Shown piece by piece: positions 37,244 through 46,276 of a stretch of DNA of 64,000 nucleotides. The DNA is taken from assembly GCF_021568775.1 (NCBI RefSeq), contig NZ_JAKGSG010000041.1, positions 55,984-119,983 on the forward strand. The letters are read 5' to 3'. Source of the stretch: Antribacter soli. GTDB lineage: Bacteria > Actinomycetota > Actinomycetes > Actinomycetales > Cellulomonadaceae. Numbering within the stretch: position 1 is the stretch's first letter; each line of letters begins with the position of its first letter. The translations under genes were made by a program, and so were the position numbers. The notes under the pieces were generated by a model. It searched no databases, had not been told where the DNA came from, and worked only from the letters and a program-made list of their open reading frames with translations.

Positions 37244-38866
37244 TCACGGGAACGACAGGACCTGCTGCAGAAGCTCGGGCGCACGGCGGTCGTAGGTGCG
37301 CGCGCCGATCCGGATCCCGACGAGGAGCGTGGCGATGCCGACGGCCGGTCCCACCAGGAGCACCGCCCAGCCGAGCGCGATGTTCCCGGTCGCGACGGAC
37401 CAGATCGTGAGCCCGACCGCCGGGACGGACAGGCCGGCGGTGATCAGGAGCGCGAGCAGCTGCGCGACCATGGTGGCCACAGCCGCGCCCTGCGGCTGCT
37501 TGAGCGGGCTCTCCCCTGGCTTCGGTACCGGGTAGAGGAAGCGGGACGAGATGGCCGAGGCCACGCCGAGGCTCAGCGGCAGCGTCCCGAGGCTCAGTCC
37601 GAGGAGCGCCGGCAGCATGTCAGGGCGTCCGGTCAGCACGACCGACAGCGCGACGAGCAGCACCACGAGCGGGACACCGAACAGGAGGACCGGCAGTGCG
37701 CGACCCCAGCGGTCCGTGCGTCCGTCGGTGCTGGTCGACACGTGCAGGGCGAACGCCGTGTAGTCGTAGGCGACGTCGTTGGAGACGGCGAACCCGAGCA
37801 CCCACGCCACGACCGGCCCGACGATCAGCACGATCGGCACCCCTGAGGCGCCGCCCGAGACGTACAGGACGATCGGCAGGAGCGGGACGATCGCGAGCGA
37901 CCCGGAGTATCGCGGGTCGCGCAGCCAGTACGTGGTGCAGCGCGCGGCGACGGCACCCAGGGGCGTGGCGGGGAACCGGCCGAACCAGCCCAGGCCCCTG
38001 GCCTCCGAGCCGCGCCCGCCACCGGCGGGGGTGACGAGGGAGCGGGCGAGGGCCCTGTCCCACACGAGCCAGAGGAGCGCGAGGCTCGCCAGCGCCACGG
38101 CGAGCCGGCCTGCGAAGGCGGCCCGGTCGCCGTCGTACAGCGTGGCCGGGAGCGACCAGGCCGCGCCGAAGGGCGTCCACGCGACGATCCCGGCGAGCTG
38201 CTCCGCGGCGCGGACCAAGCCCTCGCCGCCACCGACCGTGACGGTCACAGACGAGCCGTCGACCTCCTTCTCGGCAACGCCGAGCGCCTGCATCACCGAC
38301 GAGATCGCCGGCCCGACGAGCACGACGGCGGCCAGCGCCACGATCGCGAGCACCTCGCGGTAGCGGCGCGACTCGAGCAGGGGCGCGAGCGCCGTGGTCA
38401 CCGCCCGCGACCCGACCACGCACGTGGCCACGCCCAGGGCCGCCGAGAGGAGGGCGATCGGCAGCACGGCCGGCGCGCGCCACCAGGCCAGCGACGAGCC
38501 GAGGGCGGCGAGGACCGTCGCGATGCCCGGGACGGAGATGCACGCGGCCAGGGCGAGCCCGGTCAGAAGGGTGCGGCGCGGGATGGCGAACGTCACGAAG
38601 CGATGCGGGTCGAGCGTGGCGTCCACGCCGAACAGGAACACAGGGATCAGCCACCACCCGAGCACCGCGAGCGCCCCGCCGAGGGTGAGGACGAGACCCG
38701 CGGCCGCCGGGTCGTAGGCGCCCGTCGCGACGGCCGCGACGACGATCGTGGTGACGAGGCCCAGCGCGTACAGCGACGCGACGACGAGGCCGACGGTCTG
38801 CCACACGCTGCGGCGGAAGGTGTTGACGAGGAGGGTCAGCTTGAGGCGGACGAGCTGCGCAACCAT
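37244..38866 (-). CDS. ABC transporter permease (exporter type, 540 aa)
   Basis: A polytopic membrane protein with about 12 hydrophobic helices, for example SVWQTVGLVVASLYALGLVT, LILGWWLIPVFLFG-type segments near residue 65, VLAIVALAAVVLVGPAIS near 185 and GWAVLLVGPAVGIATLLVG near the end. No enzyme motif is present. It is paired with the ATPase encoded immediately upstream, whose gene it overlaps by 31 bases. The ATG at 38866 has GGGAGGG upstream, within the ATPase coding region, so translation is coupled. Substrate unknown. Confidence 0.8.
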   Translation of the reverse strand: MVAQLVRLKLTLLVNTFRRSVWQTVGLVVASLYALGLVTTIVVAAVATGAYDPAAAGLVLTLGGALAVLGWWLIPVFLFGVDATLDPHRFVTFAIPRRTLLTGLALAACISVPGIATVLAALGSSLAWWRAPAVLPIALLSAALGVATCVVGSRAVTTALAPLLESRRYREVLAIVALAAVVLVGPAISSVMQALGVAEKEVDGSSVTVTVGGGEGLVRAAEQLAGIVAWTPFGAAWSLPATLYDGDRAAFAGRLAVALASLALLWLVWDRALARSLVTPAGGGRGSEARGLGWFGRFPATPLGAVAARCTTYWLRDPRYSGSLAIVPLLPIVLYVSGGASGVPIVLIVGPVVAWVLGFAVSNDVAYDYTAFALHVSTSTDGRTDRWGRALPVLLFGVPLVVLLVALSVVLTGRPDMLPALLGLSLGTLPLSLGVASAISSRFLYPVPKPGESPLKQPQGAAVATMVAQLLALLITAGLSVPAVGLTIWSVATGNIALGWAVLLVGPAVGIATLLVGIRIGARTYDRRAPELLQQVLSFP

Positions 38867-39684
38867 CCCAGTCCCTCCCCCGTGCTGCGGCCGCCGACCA
38901 GGTCGACGAAGCGGTCTTCGAGGCTCTGCTCGCCGCGGACCTCGTCGATCGTGCCCGCGGCCAGGACCTGGCCCTCCGCGATGATCGCCACGTGGTCGCA
39001 CATGCGCTGCACGAGATCCATGACGTGGCTCGACACGACGACGGTGCCGCCGCTCGCGACGTAGTCCGCGAGGATCTCGCGGATGTTCGCGGCCGACACC
39101 GGGTCGACCGCCTCGAAAGGCTCGTCGAGGACGAGAGTGCCCGGCGCGTGGATCAGCGCCGACGCCAGGGCGATCTTCTTCGTCATGCCCGCCGAGTAGT
39201 CGACGACGTACGTGTTCGCGTCCTTCGTCAGGTCGAACGCACGCAGCAGGTCCGCGGTGCGCGACGCGACGGTGTCGCGGTCCATGCCGCGCAGCAGGCC
39301 GGCGTAGGTGATGAGCTGCGTGCCGGTGAGGCGGTCGAAGAGCCGCACGCCGTCGGGCAGCACGCCCAGCCCTCGCTTCGCCTCGTCCGGCCGCTGCCAC
39401 AGGTCGGTGCCGCGCACGTGGACCGTCCCGAAGTCCGGTCGCAGCAGACCGGTCGCCATCGAGAGTGTCGTGGTCTTGCCCGCCCCGTTGGGGCCCACCA
39501 GTCCGTAGAACGACCCGGCCGGCACGTCGAGGCTCATGCCCTTCACCGCGATCTTCTCTCCGAAACGCTTCCACAGGCCGCGCAGGCTCAGGGCCGCCCC
39601 CAGGTCGGGCGGCGGCGCGGCGGGCGCGCCCTGTGGTTCGGAGGTCCGGGTGCCCGACGGCGGCGGGCCGGCTTGCGCGGTCAT
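38836..39684 (-). CDS. ABC transporter ATP-binding protein
   Basis: A 282-residue ATPase. A Pro/Ala-rich N-terminal ~35 residues precede the domain. Walker A GPNGAGKTTTLSM is near residue 65, Walker B TLVLDEPFEAVDP, and the switch histidine lies in VVSSHVMD. The signature is degenerate: YSAGMTKKIALASAL replaces the LSGGQ consensus, a form seen in ABC-2 exporters related to the bacitracin/gliding type. The ATG at 39684 was chosen at the beginning of the soluble domain. It works with the permease encoded downstream. Confidence 0.85.
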   Translation of the reverse strand: MTAQAGPPPSGTRTSEPQGAPAAPPPDLGAALSLRGLWKRFGEKIAVKGMSLDVPAGSFYGLVGPNGAGKTTTLSMATGLLRPDFGTVHVRGTDLWQRPDEAKRGLGVLPDGVRLFDRLTGTQLITYAGLLRGMDRDTVASRTADLLRAFDLTKDANTYVVDYSAGMTKKIALASALIHAPGTLVLDEPFEAVDPVSAANIREILADYVASGGTVVVSSHVMDLVQRMCDHVAIIAEGQVLAAGTIDEVRGEQSLEDRFVDLVGGRSTGEGLGWLRSSSASS

Positions 39685-39855
39685 GGCACCAACGTAACGG
39701 TGACCCCCGACACGGTCATCGGTCCCCGGGACGAGGCCGGTCCGCGCCACGCCTCAGCCTCAAGGGGGAGGCGGCACCGCCGGCGACCTGCGACGACGCA
39801 AGAGTCGCGGGGTGGGTCCGCAGGTCTGTCGGTGGCTCGTGGCAGCCTTGGGGCC

Positions 39856-41376
39856 ATGGACATCGTCGGCACCGTGCTCGTGGCCCTCCTGACGCTCGCC
39901 GCAGGCGGGGCGGTCGGCTGGTTCGCGCGCGCGTCCCGCGCCGCGTCCGCGTTGCGCATGGCCGAGGGCGAGGCCGCGCGTGCCGGCGCCGAGTCGGAGG
40001 CGGCGCGGCGTGAGGCCGAGCTTCAGGTCGTCCGCCTCGAGGCTGAGGTGGCGGCGGCACAGCGCGAGGCCCTGGCTGTGCAGCGTCGCGCCGAGGAGCA
40101 GGTCGCAGCGGCACGCGAGGAGCAGGAGAAGGCCGCCCGGCACTTCCAGGCCCTCGCGGCCGAGGCGCTGGCCGCGAACAACAAGCAGTTCCTGGAGCTG
40201 GCCGAACAGCGGCTGCGGGCGTCGGCCGTCCAGGGCGACGAGGCGCTCGCCAAGCGGGAGCAGGCGGTCCGCGCAATGGTCGACCCGCTGACGAAGGCGG
40301 TGGACCAGGTGCGCCGCGAGGTCGCCGATGCTGAGAAGGCCCGCGTCGAGGGGCACGGCGCGCTCGTGGAGCAGATGCGCGGCGTCGCCGAGGTGTCGGC
40401 CGAGCTGCGCAACGGTACGAGCGACCTCGTCACGGCGCTGCGGTCGTCGCAGACGCGCGGCGCGTGGGGCGAGCTGCAGCTGCGCCGCACGGTCGAGGTC
40501 GCTGGCCTGGTCAACCGTGTCGACTTCACCGAGCAGGAGCACGTGCACACGGAGGACGGCTCGCTCCGGCCGGACATGGTGGTCCACCTCGCGGGCGGCA
40601 AGCACGTCGTCGTCGACTCGAAGGTCGCGTTCCTCGGCTACCTCGAGGCGCAGCAGGCCACGGACGCGACCCACCGCGACCAGCGCCTGGACGCGCACGT
40701 GCGGCACATGAAGAAGCACGTGGACGACCTGGCGTCGAAGAAGTACTGGGACCAGTTCTCGCCCGCGCCGGAGTTCGTGGTGATGTTCGTCCCGGCCGAG
40801 GCCTTCCTGTCGGCAGCCGTGGAGCGCGAACCGGACCTGCTCGAGTACGCCGTCCGCAAGAACGTCATCGTCGTGACGCCCATGACGATGGTCGCGCTGC
40901 TGCGCACCGTCGCCTACACGTGGCGGCAGGAGGCCCTCGCGGAGAACGCGGCGCAGGTGCTCAAGGTCGGCAAGGAGCTCTACTCGCGCCTCGTCACGAT
41001 GACGGGACACGTCACGCGGACCGGCCGGGCCCTGGAGACGGCGACGAAGAGCTACAACCAGATGATCGGGTCGCTCGAGCGGAACGTGCTCACGTCCGCG
41101 CGGCGCATGGTCGAGCTGGACGTGGTCGACGCGACGATCGAGGAGATGAAGGGCATCGAGGAGGTGCCCCGGCCGATCACCAAGCCGGAGCTCCTCGCCG
41201 CCGAGGAGGGCGGCGTCGTGGCGATCGACCGGCTCCTGGACTCCGAGGTGCTCGTCCAGGAGCTCGAGGTCACCGAGCTCGTCACGTCCGACAAGCGCGC
41301 CCTGGAGGCCGTGGAGAAGGCGATGCCGGAGGCCGAGGATGGCTCCGCCGCCGGCCGCGAGGCTGCCGCCGGCTGA
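39856..41376 (+). CDS. rmuC: DNA recombination protein RmuC
   Basis: A 506-residue protein. An N-terminal membrane helix (VGTVLVALLTLAAGGAVGWFA) is followed by a long coiled coil (about residues 30-160; Ala/Glu/Arg-rich heptads) and the RmuC domain from about 190: GAWGELQLRRTVEVAGL, then the nuclease-like core RPDMVVHL and HVVVDSKVAF, which fits the PD-(D/E)xK pattern. Characterised homologues limit DNA inversions and rearrangements between inverted repeats. This is of interest here because of the many long palindromes. CAGCCT seven bases before the ATG is a weak -10, so the mRNA may be leaderless. Confidence 0.93.
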   Translation: MDIVGTVLVALLTLAAGGAVGWFARASRAASALRMAEGEAARAGAESEAARREAELQVVRLEAEVAAAQREALAVQRRAEEQVAAAREEQEKAARHFQALAAEALAANNKQFLELAEQRLRASAVQGDEALAKREQAVRAMVDPLTKAVDQVRREVADAEKARVEGHGALVEQMRGVAEVSAELRNGTSDLVTALRSSQTRGAWGELQLRRTVEVAGLVNRVDFTEQEHVHTEDGSLRPDMVVHLAGGKHVVVDSKVAFLGYLEAQQATDATHRDQRLDAHVRHMKKHVDDLASKKYWDQFSPAPEFVVMFVPAEAFLSAAVEREPDLLEYAVRKNVIVVTPMTMVALLRTVAYTWRQEALAENAAQVLKVGKELYSRLVTMTGHVTRTGRALETATKSYNQMIGSLERNVLTSARRMVELDVVDATIEEMKGIEEVPRPITKPELLAAEEGGVVAIDRLLDSEVLVQELEVTELVTSDKRALEAVEKAMPEAEDGSAAGREAAAG

Positions 41377-41399
41377 CGGGCGCGGCCCTGGTCACCGGC

Positions 41400-42425
41400 T
41401 CAGGCGAGCGGGAGCTCCTTGCGCTTGTCGCGGCGCGGGCGCTGGTCCACCTCGCCGGCGGCCTTGAGCGCGGGGCGCAGCTCGCGCGGCAGCGAGAACA
41501 TGAGGTCCTCGGTCGCGGTGCGGACCTCCTCGACGTCGGCGAAGCCGTGTGCGGCGAGGCGGGCGATGACGTCGCTGACCAGGATCTCCGGGACGGACGC
41601 GCCCGAGGTGACGCCCACGGTCGTGGCGCCCTCCAGCCACTCGTCCTGGATCTCGGTCGCACGGTCGACGCGGTAGGACGTGCGGGCGCCCGACTGCAGA
41701 GCCACCTCCACGAGCCGCACCGAGTTCGACGAGTTGGCCGAGCCCACGACGATCACCACGTCGCACTCCGGGGCGAGCTTCTTCACCGCGACCTGGCGGT
41801 TCTGGGTCGCGTAGCAGATGTCGTCGCTCGGCGGGTCCTGCAGGGAGGGGAACTTGTCGCGCAGCCGGCGCACCGTCTCCATGGTCTCGTCCACGGACAG
41901 CGTGGTCTGCGAGATCCACACGACCTTCGCCGGGTCGCGGACCACGACCTGGTCCACCTCGTCGGGCGAGTTCACGACCTGCACGTGGTCGGGAGCCTCG
42001 CCGGCCGTGCCCTCGACCTCCTCGTGACCGGTGTGGCCGATCAGCAGGATGTCGTAGTCGTCGGCGGCGAACCGGACGGCCTCCTTGTGGACCTTGGTCA
42101 CCAGCGGGCACGTCGCGTCGATGGTGTCGAGGTTGCGCGACTCGGCGGACGCGCGCACCGCGGGCGAGACGCCGTGCGCGGAGAAGACGAGGCGCGCGCC
42201 CTCCGGGACCTCGTCGGTCTCGTTGACGAAGATCGCGCCACGGTCGCGCAGCGTCTCGACGACGTGCTTGTTGTGCACGATCTCCTTGCGCACGTACACC
42301 GGCGCACCGTAGTGCTCGAGGGCCTTCTCGACGGCGACGACAGCACGGTCGACACCGGCGCAGTACCCGCGGGGGGCAGCCAGCAGCACGCGCTTGGTGA
42401 GGGTGGACGAGGCAGTGGCGGTCAC
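41400..42425 (-). CDS. ispH: 4-hydroxy-3-methylbut-2-enyl diphosphate reductase
   Basis: Last enzyme of the MEP isoprenoid pathway, reducing HMBPP to IPP and DMAPP with an Fe-S cluster. The protein is 341 residues. The three cluster cysteines are visible in PRGYCAGV (~22), DATCPLV (~104) and [11 protein letters not shown] (~205); the substrate-binding SANSSNS motif and the conserved SAHGV are intact. The start is GTG at 42425 with no ribosome-binding site; TAGACT lies six bases upstream, pointing to a leaderless mRNA. It is divergent from xseA with a 63-base gap. Confidence 0.96.
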   Translation of the reverse strand: MTATASSTLTKRVLLAAPRGYCAGVDRAVVAVEKALEHYGAPVYVRKEIVHNKHVVETLRDRGAIFVNETDEVPEGARLVFSAHGVSPAVRASAESRNLDTIDATCPLVTKVHKEAVRFAADDYDILLIGHTGHEEVEGTAGEAPDHVQVVNSPDEVDQVVVRDPAKVVWISQTTLSVDETMETVRRLRDKFPSLQDPPSDDICYATQNRQVAVKKLAPECDVVIVVGSANSSNSVRLVEVALQSGARTSYRVDRATEIQDEWLEGATTVGVTSGASVPEILVSDVIARLAAHGFADVEEVRTATEDLMFSLPRELRPALKAAGEVDQRPRRDKRKELPLA

Positions 42426-42437
42426 GCGGCCAGTCTA
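42426..42437 (-). promoter_or_regulatory. -10 element for a leaderless ispH mRNA
   Basis: TAGACT at 42437-42432 on the minus strand, six bases, then the GTG at 42425. This is the clearest leaderless arrangement in the window. Confidence 0.55.
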
Positions 42438-42488
42438 GGCGAGCGGTGAGGAGGGCTTGTGTGGGTGGCGTGCGGCAGGCTTGGAGCC

Positions 42489-43745
42489 GTGACAGACCAG
42501 CCCACCGCCCCGCTGCCCCTTCCCGAGAAAGCACTCGACACCACGGCCTCGCGCCCGTGGCCCGTGCGCGTGCTGTCGGAGAAGATCCGGGTCTATGTCG
42601 ACCGGATGCCACCCGTGTGGGTGGAGGGCCAGGTCGTCCAGTTCAACAATCGTCCGGGCAGCGGCCAGCAGTACCTGACCCTGCGGGACACGGACCTCGA
42701 CGTGTCGCTGCCGGTGACGATCTTCAGCCGCATCCTGGCGATGCTGCCGGTACCTCCGGGCGAGGGCGACCACGTCGTGATCCATGCCAAGCCGACGTTC
42801 TGGACCAAGCGCGGCACGCTGCAGATGCAGGCGAGCGAGATCCGCGCGGTCGGCGTGGGCGAGCTGCTCGCGCGGATCGACCAGCTCCGCCGGGTCCTGG
42901 CGGCGGAGGGCCTGTTCGACCCCGACCGCAAGCGGCCGCTGCCGTTCCTCCCGGCCGTCGTGGGCCTCGTGTGCGGGCGCGAGTCCAAGGCGGAGCACGA
43001 CGTCGTGGTCAACGCCCGCGCCCGCTGGCCGCAGGTGCGGTTCGAGATCCGGGAGGTCGCCGTCCAGGGCGTGAACGCGGTGCGCGAGGTGGGCGCCGCG
43101 ATCGCCGAGCTCGACGCCCGGCCGGAGGTGGAGGTCATCGTCGTGGCCCGCGGCGGGGGGTCGGTGGAGGACCTCCTGCCCTTCAGCAACGAGGCGCTCG
43201 TGCGCACGGCGGCCGCGTGCCGCACGCCGCTCGTCAGCGCGATCGGCCACGAGACGGACGCGCCGCTGCTCGACCTGGTCGCCGACTATCGCGCCTCGAC
43301 CCCGACGGACGCCGCCAAGCGGATCGTGCCCGACGTCGCGGAGGAGCGCGCCCGGATCACGCAGGCCCGCTCCCGGATGCGCGGGGCGGTCGCCGCCCTG
43401 GTCGCCCGCGAGCAGCACGGCCTGGACGGGGTGCGGTCCCGACCCGTGCTCGCCGCTCCGCAGGTCATGGTGGAGTGGCGGGAGCGCGAGGTGGTGCAGG
43501 CGATCGGACACGCCCGCCACGCGCTCAACGCGCTCCTGCTGCGCGCCGCCGGTGAGATCGGGCGCCTCGCGGCCCAGGTCCGTGCCCTCTCCCCCGCCTC
43601 AACGCTGGAGCGCGGCTACGCCGTCGTCCAGAGGGCAGACGGCCACGTCGTCCGCTCGCCCGACGACGTCACGGTCGGCTCGGGCATCCACGTCCGCCTG
43701 GCCCAGGGGTCGCTGGAGGCGGAGGTGACGGCGGCGAACGCCTGA
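42489..43745 (+). CDS. xseA: exodeoxyribonuclease VII large subunit
   Basis: Catalytic subunit of the exonuclease that degrades single-stranded DNA. The protein is 418 residues from the GTG at 42489. An N-terminal OB-fold (about 25-125; VWVEGQVVQFNNRPG) precedes the catalytic core with RGGGSVEDLLPFSNE and SAIGHETDAPLLDLVADYR, both family signatures. A coiled coil and the C-terminal RGYAVV-type segment follow. An ATG 10 codons upstream is in frame but CAGGCT seven bases before the GTG suggests a leaderless start there. The partner xseB is not adjacent but 2.3 kb away. Confidence 0.95.
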   Translation: MTDQPTAPLPLPEKALDTTASRPWPVRVLSEKIRVYVDRMPPVWVEGQVVQFNNRPGSGQQYLTLRDTDLDVSLPVTIFSRILAMLPVPPGEGDHVVIHAKPTFWTKRGTLQMQASEIRAVGVGELLARIDQLRRVLAAEGLFDPDRKRPLPFLPAVVGLVCGRESKAEHDVVVNARARWPQVRFEIREVAVQGVNAVREVGAAIAELDARPEVEVIVVARGGGSVEDLLPFSNEALVRTAAACRTPLVSAIGHETDAPLLDLVADYRASTPTDAAKRIVPDVAEERARITQARSRMRGAVAALVAREQHGLDGVRSRPVLAAPQVMVEWREREVVQAIGHARHALNALLLRAAGEIGRLAAQVRALSPASTLERGYAVVQRADGHVVRSPDDVTVGSGIHVRLAQGSLEAEVTAANA

Positions 43746-43838
43746 CGTACCGGTGCGAGCTGCCGTCGCCGGTGCGAACGTGAAGTGCGGAGAGCGTCGA
43801 GAAGGGGGCGCACACGCTCCACGAAATGGGGAGTAGCC

Positions 43839-44057
43839 ATGAGCATGGGCGACAAGATCAAGCACGAGGCCGAGGAGGCCAAGGGCCGGCTCAAGGAGAC
43901 CGTCGGCGACGCGACGGACAACCCGAAGCTGCAGGCCGAAGGCCGCGGCGAGACGCTCGCAGCCCAGGCCAAGCAGGTCGGCGACGAGGTGAAGGACGCC
44001 GCGCAGGAGGTCGCCGAGGAGGGCGAGGAGGCCGTCCGCAGGATGAAGGACCGCTGA
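43839..44057 (+). CDS. CsbD-family stress protein
   Basis: A 72-residue, highly charged, all-helical protein. The CsbD pattern is clear: MGDKIKHEAEEAKGRLKETVG near the start (here 20 residues from residue 3 on), then an apolipoprotein-like amphipathic helix. CsbD proteins are general-stress proteins of unknown mechanism. The ATG at 43839 has GGGGAG upstream. A longer in-frame start at 43785 is not supported. It ends before a very strong hairpin. Confidence 0.85.
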   Translation: MSMGDKIKHEAEEAKGRLKETVGDATDNPKLQAEGRGETLAAQAKQVGDEVKDAAQEVAEEGEEAVRRMKDR

Positions 44058-44080
44058 CCGCCGTCGGCGGCGGACTCGGC

Positions 44081-44130
44081 AAGCGGGACCCTGGCGGGAG
44101 CTCGAGAGAGCTCCCGCCAGGGTCCCGCTT
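44081..44130. terminator. 23-bp perfect hairpin with GAGA tetraloop
   Basis: Arms 44081-44103 and 44108-44130 pair perfectly over 23 bases, closed by GAGA, a GNRA-type tetraloop. It lies between the convergent csbD-like and ABC-F genes, so it can terminate both. Confidence 0.8.
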
Positions 44131-44163
44131 CCGCGCCGGCGGCGGATCACGTCAGACCGGGGG

Positions 44164-45783
44164 TCACCGCTCCCGGTCCACCCGGCGCTCGTCCCAGACC
44201 GGTTCCGGGGTCTCACGCACGACGCCGTCGGACCCGAACACGAGGTACCGGTCGAAGGACTTCGCGAACCAGCGGTCGTGCGTGACGGCCAGGACGGTCC
44301 CCTCGAACGCCTCCAGGCCCTCCTGCAGCGCCTCGGCCGACTCGAGGTCGAGGTTGTCGGTGGGCTCGTCGAGAAGCAGCGCAGTACAGCCGGACAGCTC
44401 GAGCTGGAGGATCTGGAACCGCGCCTGCTGCCCGCCGGAGAGCCGGTCGAAGGGCCGCTCGGCGGCCGCCACGAGCTCGTACCTGCGCAACGACGACATC
44501 GCGGGCCCCATGGGCAGCGAGTGGTCCTCCCACAGGATGGACAGCAGCGACCGACCGACGAGCTCGGGGTGGGCGTGCGTCTGCGCGAAGTGCCCTGGCA
44601 CCACGCGTGCGCCCAGCTTCCAGCTCCCCGAGTGCGCCACCTCGCCGCTGGCGAGCAGCCGCAGGAAGTGAGACTTGCCTGACCCGTTGGAACCCAGCAC
44701 GGCGACCCGCTCGCCGTAGAAGACCTCGAGGTCGAACGGCTTCATGAGGCCGGTCAGCTCGAGCCCCTCGCAGGTCACGGCGCGCAGGCCGGTGCGTCCA
44801 CCGCGCAGCCGCATCGTGATGTCCTGCTCGCGCGGCGGCTCCGGCGGCGGGCCGGCCTCCTCGAACTTGGCCAGGCGCGTCTGCGCGGCCCGGTACCGGG
44901 AGGCCATCTCGTGGCTCACGGCCGCGGCCTGCCGCAGGGTGACGACGAGCTTCTTGAGCTGGGCGTGCTTCTCGTCCCAGCGCCTGCGCAGCTCCTCGAA
45001 GCGCGCGAAGCGCTCGCGCCGGGCGTCGTGGAACGTGGCGAACCCGCCGCCGTGCACCCAGGCGTCGGCACCGGCGGGGCCGGGCTCGAGCGACACGATC
45101 CGGTCGGCGGAGCTCGCCAGCAGCTCGCGGTCGTGGGAGACGAACAGCACGGTCTTGCGTGTCTCCTGCAGGCGGGCCTCGAGCCAGCGCTTGCCGGGGA
45201 CGTCGAGGTAGTTGTCGGGCTCGTCGAGGAGGAGCACCTCGTCGGTGCCGCGCAGCAGCGCCTCGAGCACGAGCCGCTTCTGCTCGCCGCCGGACAGGGT
45301 GCGCGCCTCGCGGAACTGCGCCCGCTCGTAAGGGACGCCGAGCGCCGCGACGGTGCACACGTCCCACAACGTCTCGGCCTCGTAGCCACGGACCTCCGCC
45401 CAGTCGGCGAGCGCCTGCGCGTACTCCATCTGGGCGTCCTCGTCGTCGACCTCCATCATGGCCAGCTCCGCCGCGTCGACGGCGCGCGCGGCCTCGCGGA
45501 TCTGCGGCGACGCGACAGACACGAGGAGGTCGCGCACGGTCGACCCGTCGCGCACGGACCCCACGAACTGCGGCATCACGCCGAGCCCGCCGGACATCGC
45601 GACCGTGCCGCCGTGGGGCTTGAGCTCGCCGGTGACGATCCTCAGCAGCGTCGTCTTGCCCGCACCGTTGGGGCCCACGAGCGCGGTGGCGCTGCCCTCG
45701 CCGACACGGAACGACACGTCGCCCAGCAGGGTGCGCCCGTCCGGCAGCTGGTACTCCACGTGCGCGACTTCGAGATGGCCCAT
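44164..45783 (-). CDS. ABC-F family ATPase
   Basis: A 539-residue cytosolic protein with two ATPase domains and no membrane segment. Domain 1 has Walker A GPNGAGKTT, signature LSGGEQKRL and Walker B LLLDEPDNYLD; domain 2 has GSNGSGKSH, LSGGQQARF and LLLDEPTDNLD. The inter-domain linker (about 240-320) is helical and basic, like the P-site tRNA interaction motif of ribosome-acting ABC-F proteins. Members protect ribosomes from antibiotics or tune translation; which applies here is unknown. The ATG at 45783 lacks a good ribosome-binding site. The frame stays open for 82 more codons upstream, so a longer protein cannot be excluded. Confidence 0.87.
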   Translation of the reverse strand: MGHLEVAHVEYQLPDGRTLLGDVSFRVGEGSATALVGPNGAGKTTLLRIVTGELKPHGGTVAMSGGLGVMPQFVGSVRDGSTVRDLLVSVASPQIREAARAVDAAELAMMEVDDEDAQMEYAQALADWAEVRGYEAETLWDVCTVAALGVPYERAQFREARTLSGGEQKRLVLEALLRGTDEVLLLDEPDNYLDVPGKRWLEARLQETRKTVLFVSHDRELLASSADRIVSLEPGPAGADAWVHGGGFATFHDARRERFARFEELRRRWDEKHAQLKKLVVTLRQAAAVSHEMASRYRAAQTRLAKFEEAGPPPEPPREQDITMRLRGGRTGLRAVTCEGLELTGLMKPFDLEVFYGERVAVLGSNGSGKSHFLRLLASGEVAHSGSWKLGARVVPGHFAQTHAHPELVGRSLLSILWEDHSLPMGPAMSSLRRYELVAAAERPFDRLSGGQQARFQILQLELSGCTALLLDEPTDNLDLESAEALQEGLEAFEGTVLAVTHDRWFAKSFDRYLVFGSDGVVRETPEPVWDERRVDRER

Positions 45784-45860
45784 GGGCCACCATGGTCCGG
45801 CCTCGCGGCGCCGGGACCAAACGGATTGTGGCCGGCGTGCCGGACCAGACGGTGTGCCAA

Positions 45861-45934
45861 GGTCCGCTTCGATCACGCGGTTGCGCACCACGCGACCTGC
45901 CGTTCGGTGCACAACCACATGATCGAAGCGGACC
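45861..45934. promoter_or_regulatory. long imperfect hairpin upstream of the ABC-F gene
   Basis: Outer arms 45861-45875 and 45920-45934 pair perfectly over 15 bases. A 3x3 internal loop and an inner 11-base stem with one mismatch (45879-45889 with 45906-45916) follow. It lies between divergent genes, so it is not at a gene end; it could be a leader structure of the ABC-F mRNA, where antibiotic-responsive attenuation is known in other bacteria. Confidence 0.45.
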
Positions 45935-46021
45935 GCGAACCCGACCAACGGCGGCGCGCCGAAGAACACACCTTGTGGACGGGCCCGCCGGCTTGTCGGT
46001 GACATGTTGTTGACTGGTCCC

Positions 46022-46276
46022 GTGAACACGGACCTCAGCCAGAGCCCTGATGTGGCGTCGCTGTCCTACGAGCAAGCACGGGACGAGCTCGTGCGAGTCG
46101 TCCAGCGCCTCGAGGCAGGCGGCGAGCCGCTCGAGGCGTCGCTCGCGCTCTGGGAGCGCGGGGAGGCCCTCGCGGCACGCTGCCAGGAGTGGCTCGACGG
46201 CGCCCGCGAGCGCCTCACGGCCGCACAGGTGGCGTCGGCCGGCCCGTCCGCCACGGTCGCGGAGGAGGACGAGTGA
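46022..46276 (+). CDS. xseB: exodeoxyribonuclease VII small subunit
   Basis: An 84-residue, acidic, helical protein that binds the XseA large subunit. The family pattern [20 protein letters not shown] then [20 protein letters not shown] is intact. The start is uncertain: I prefer the GTG at 46022, with TTGACT six bases upstream (leaderless-like), over an ATG six codons earlier at 46004. The last codons overlap the following kinase gene (GTGA). Unusually, csbD and the ABC-F gene separate it from xseA. Confidence 0.88.
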   Translation: MNTDLSQSPDVASLSYEQARDELVRVVQRLEAGGEPLEASLALWERGEALAARCQEWLDGARERLTAAQVASAGPSATVAEEDE

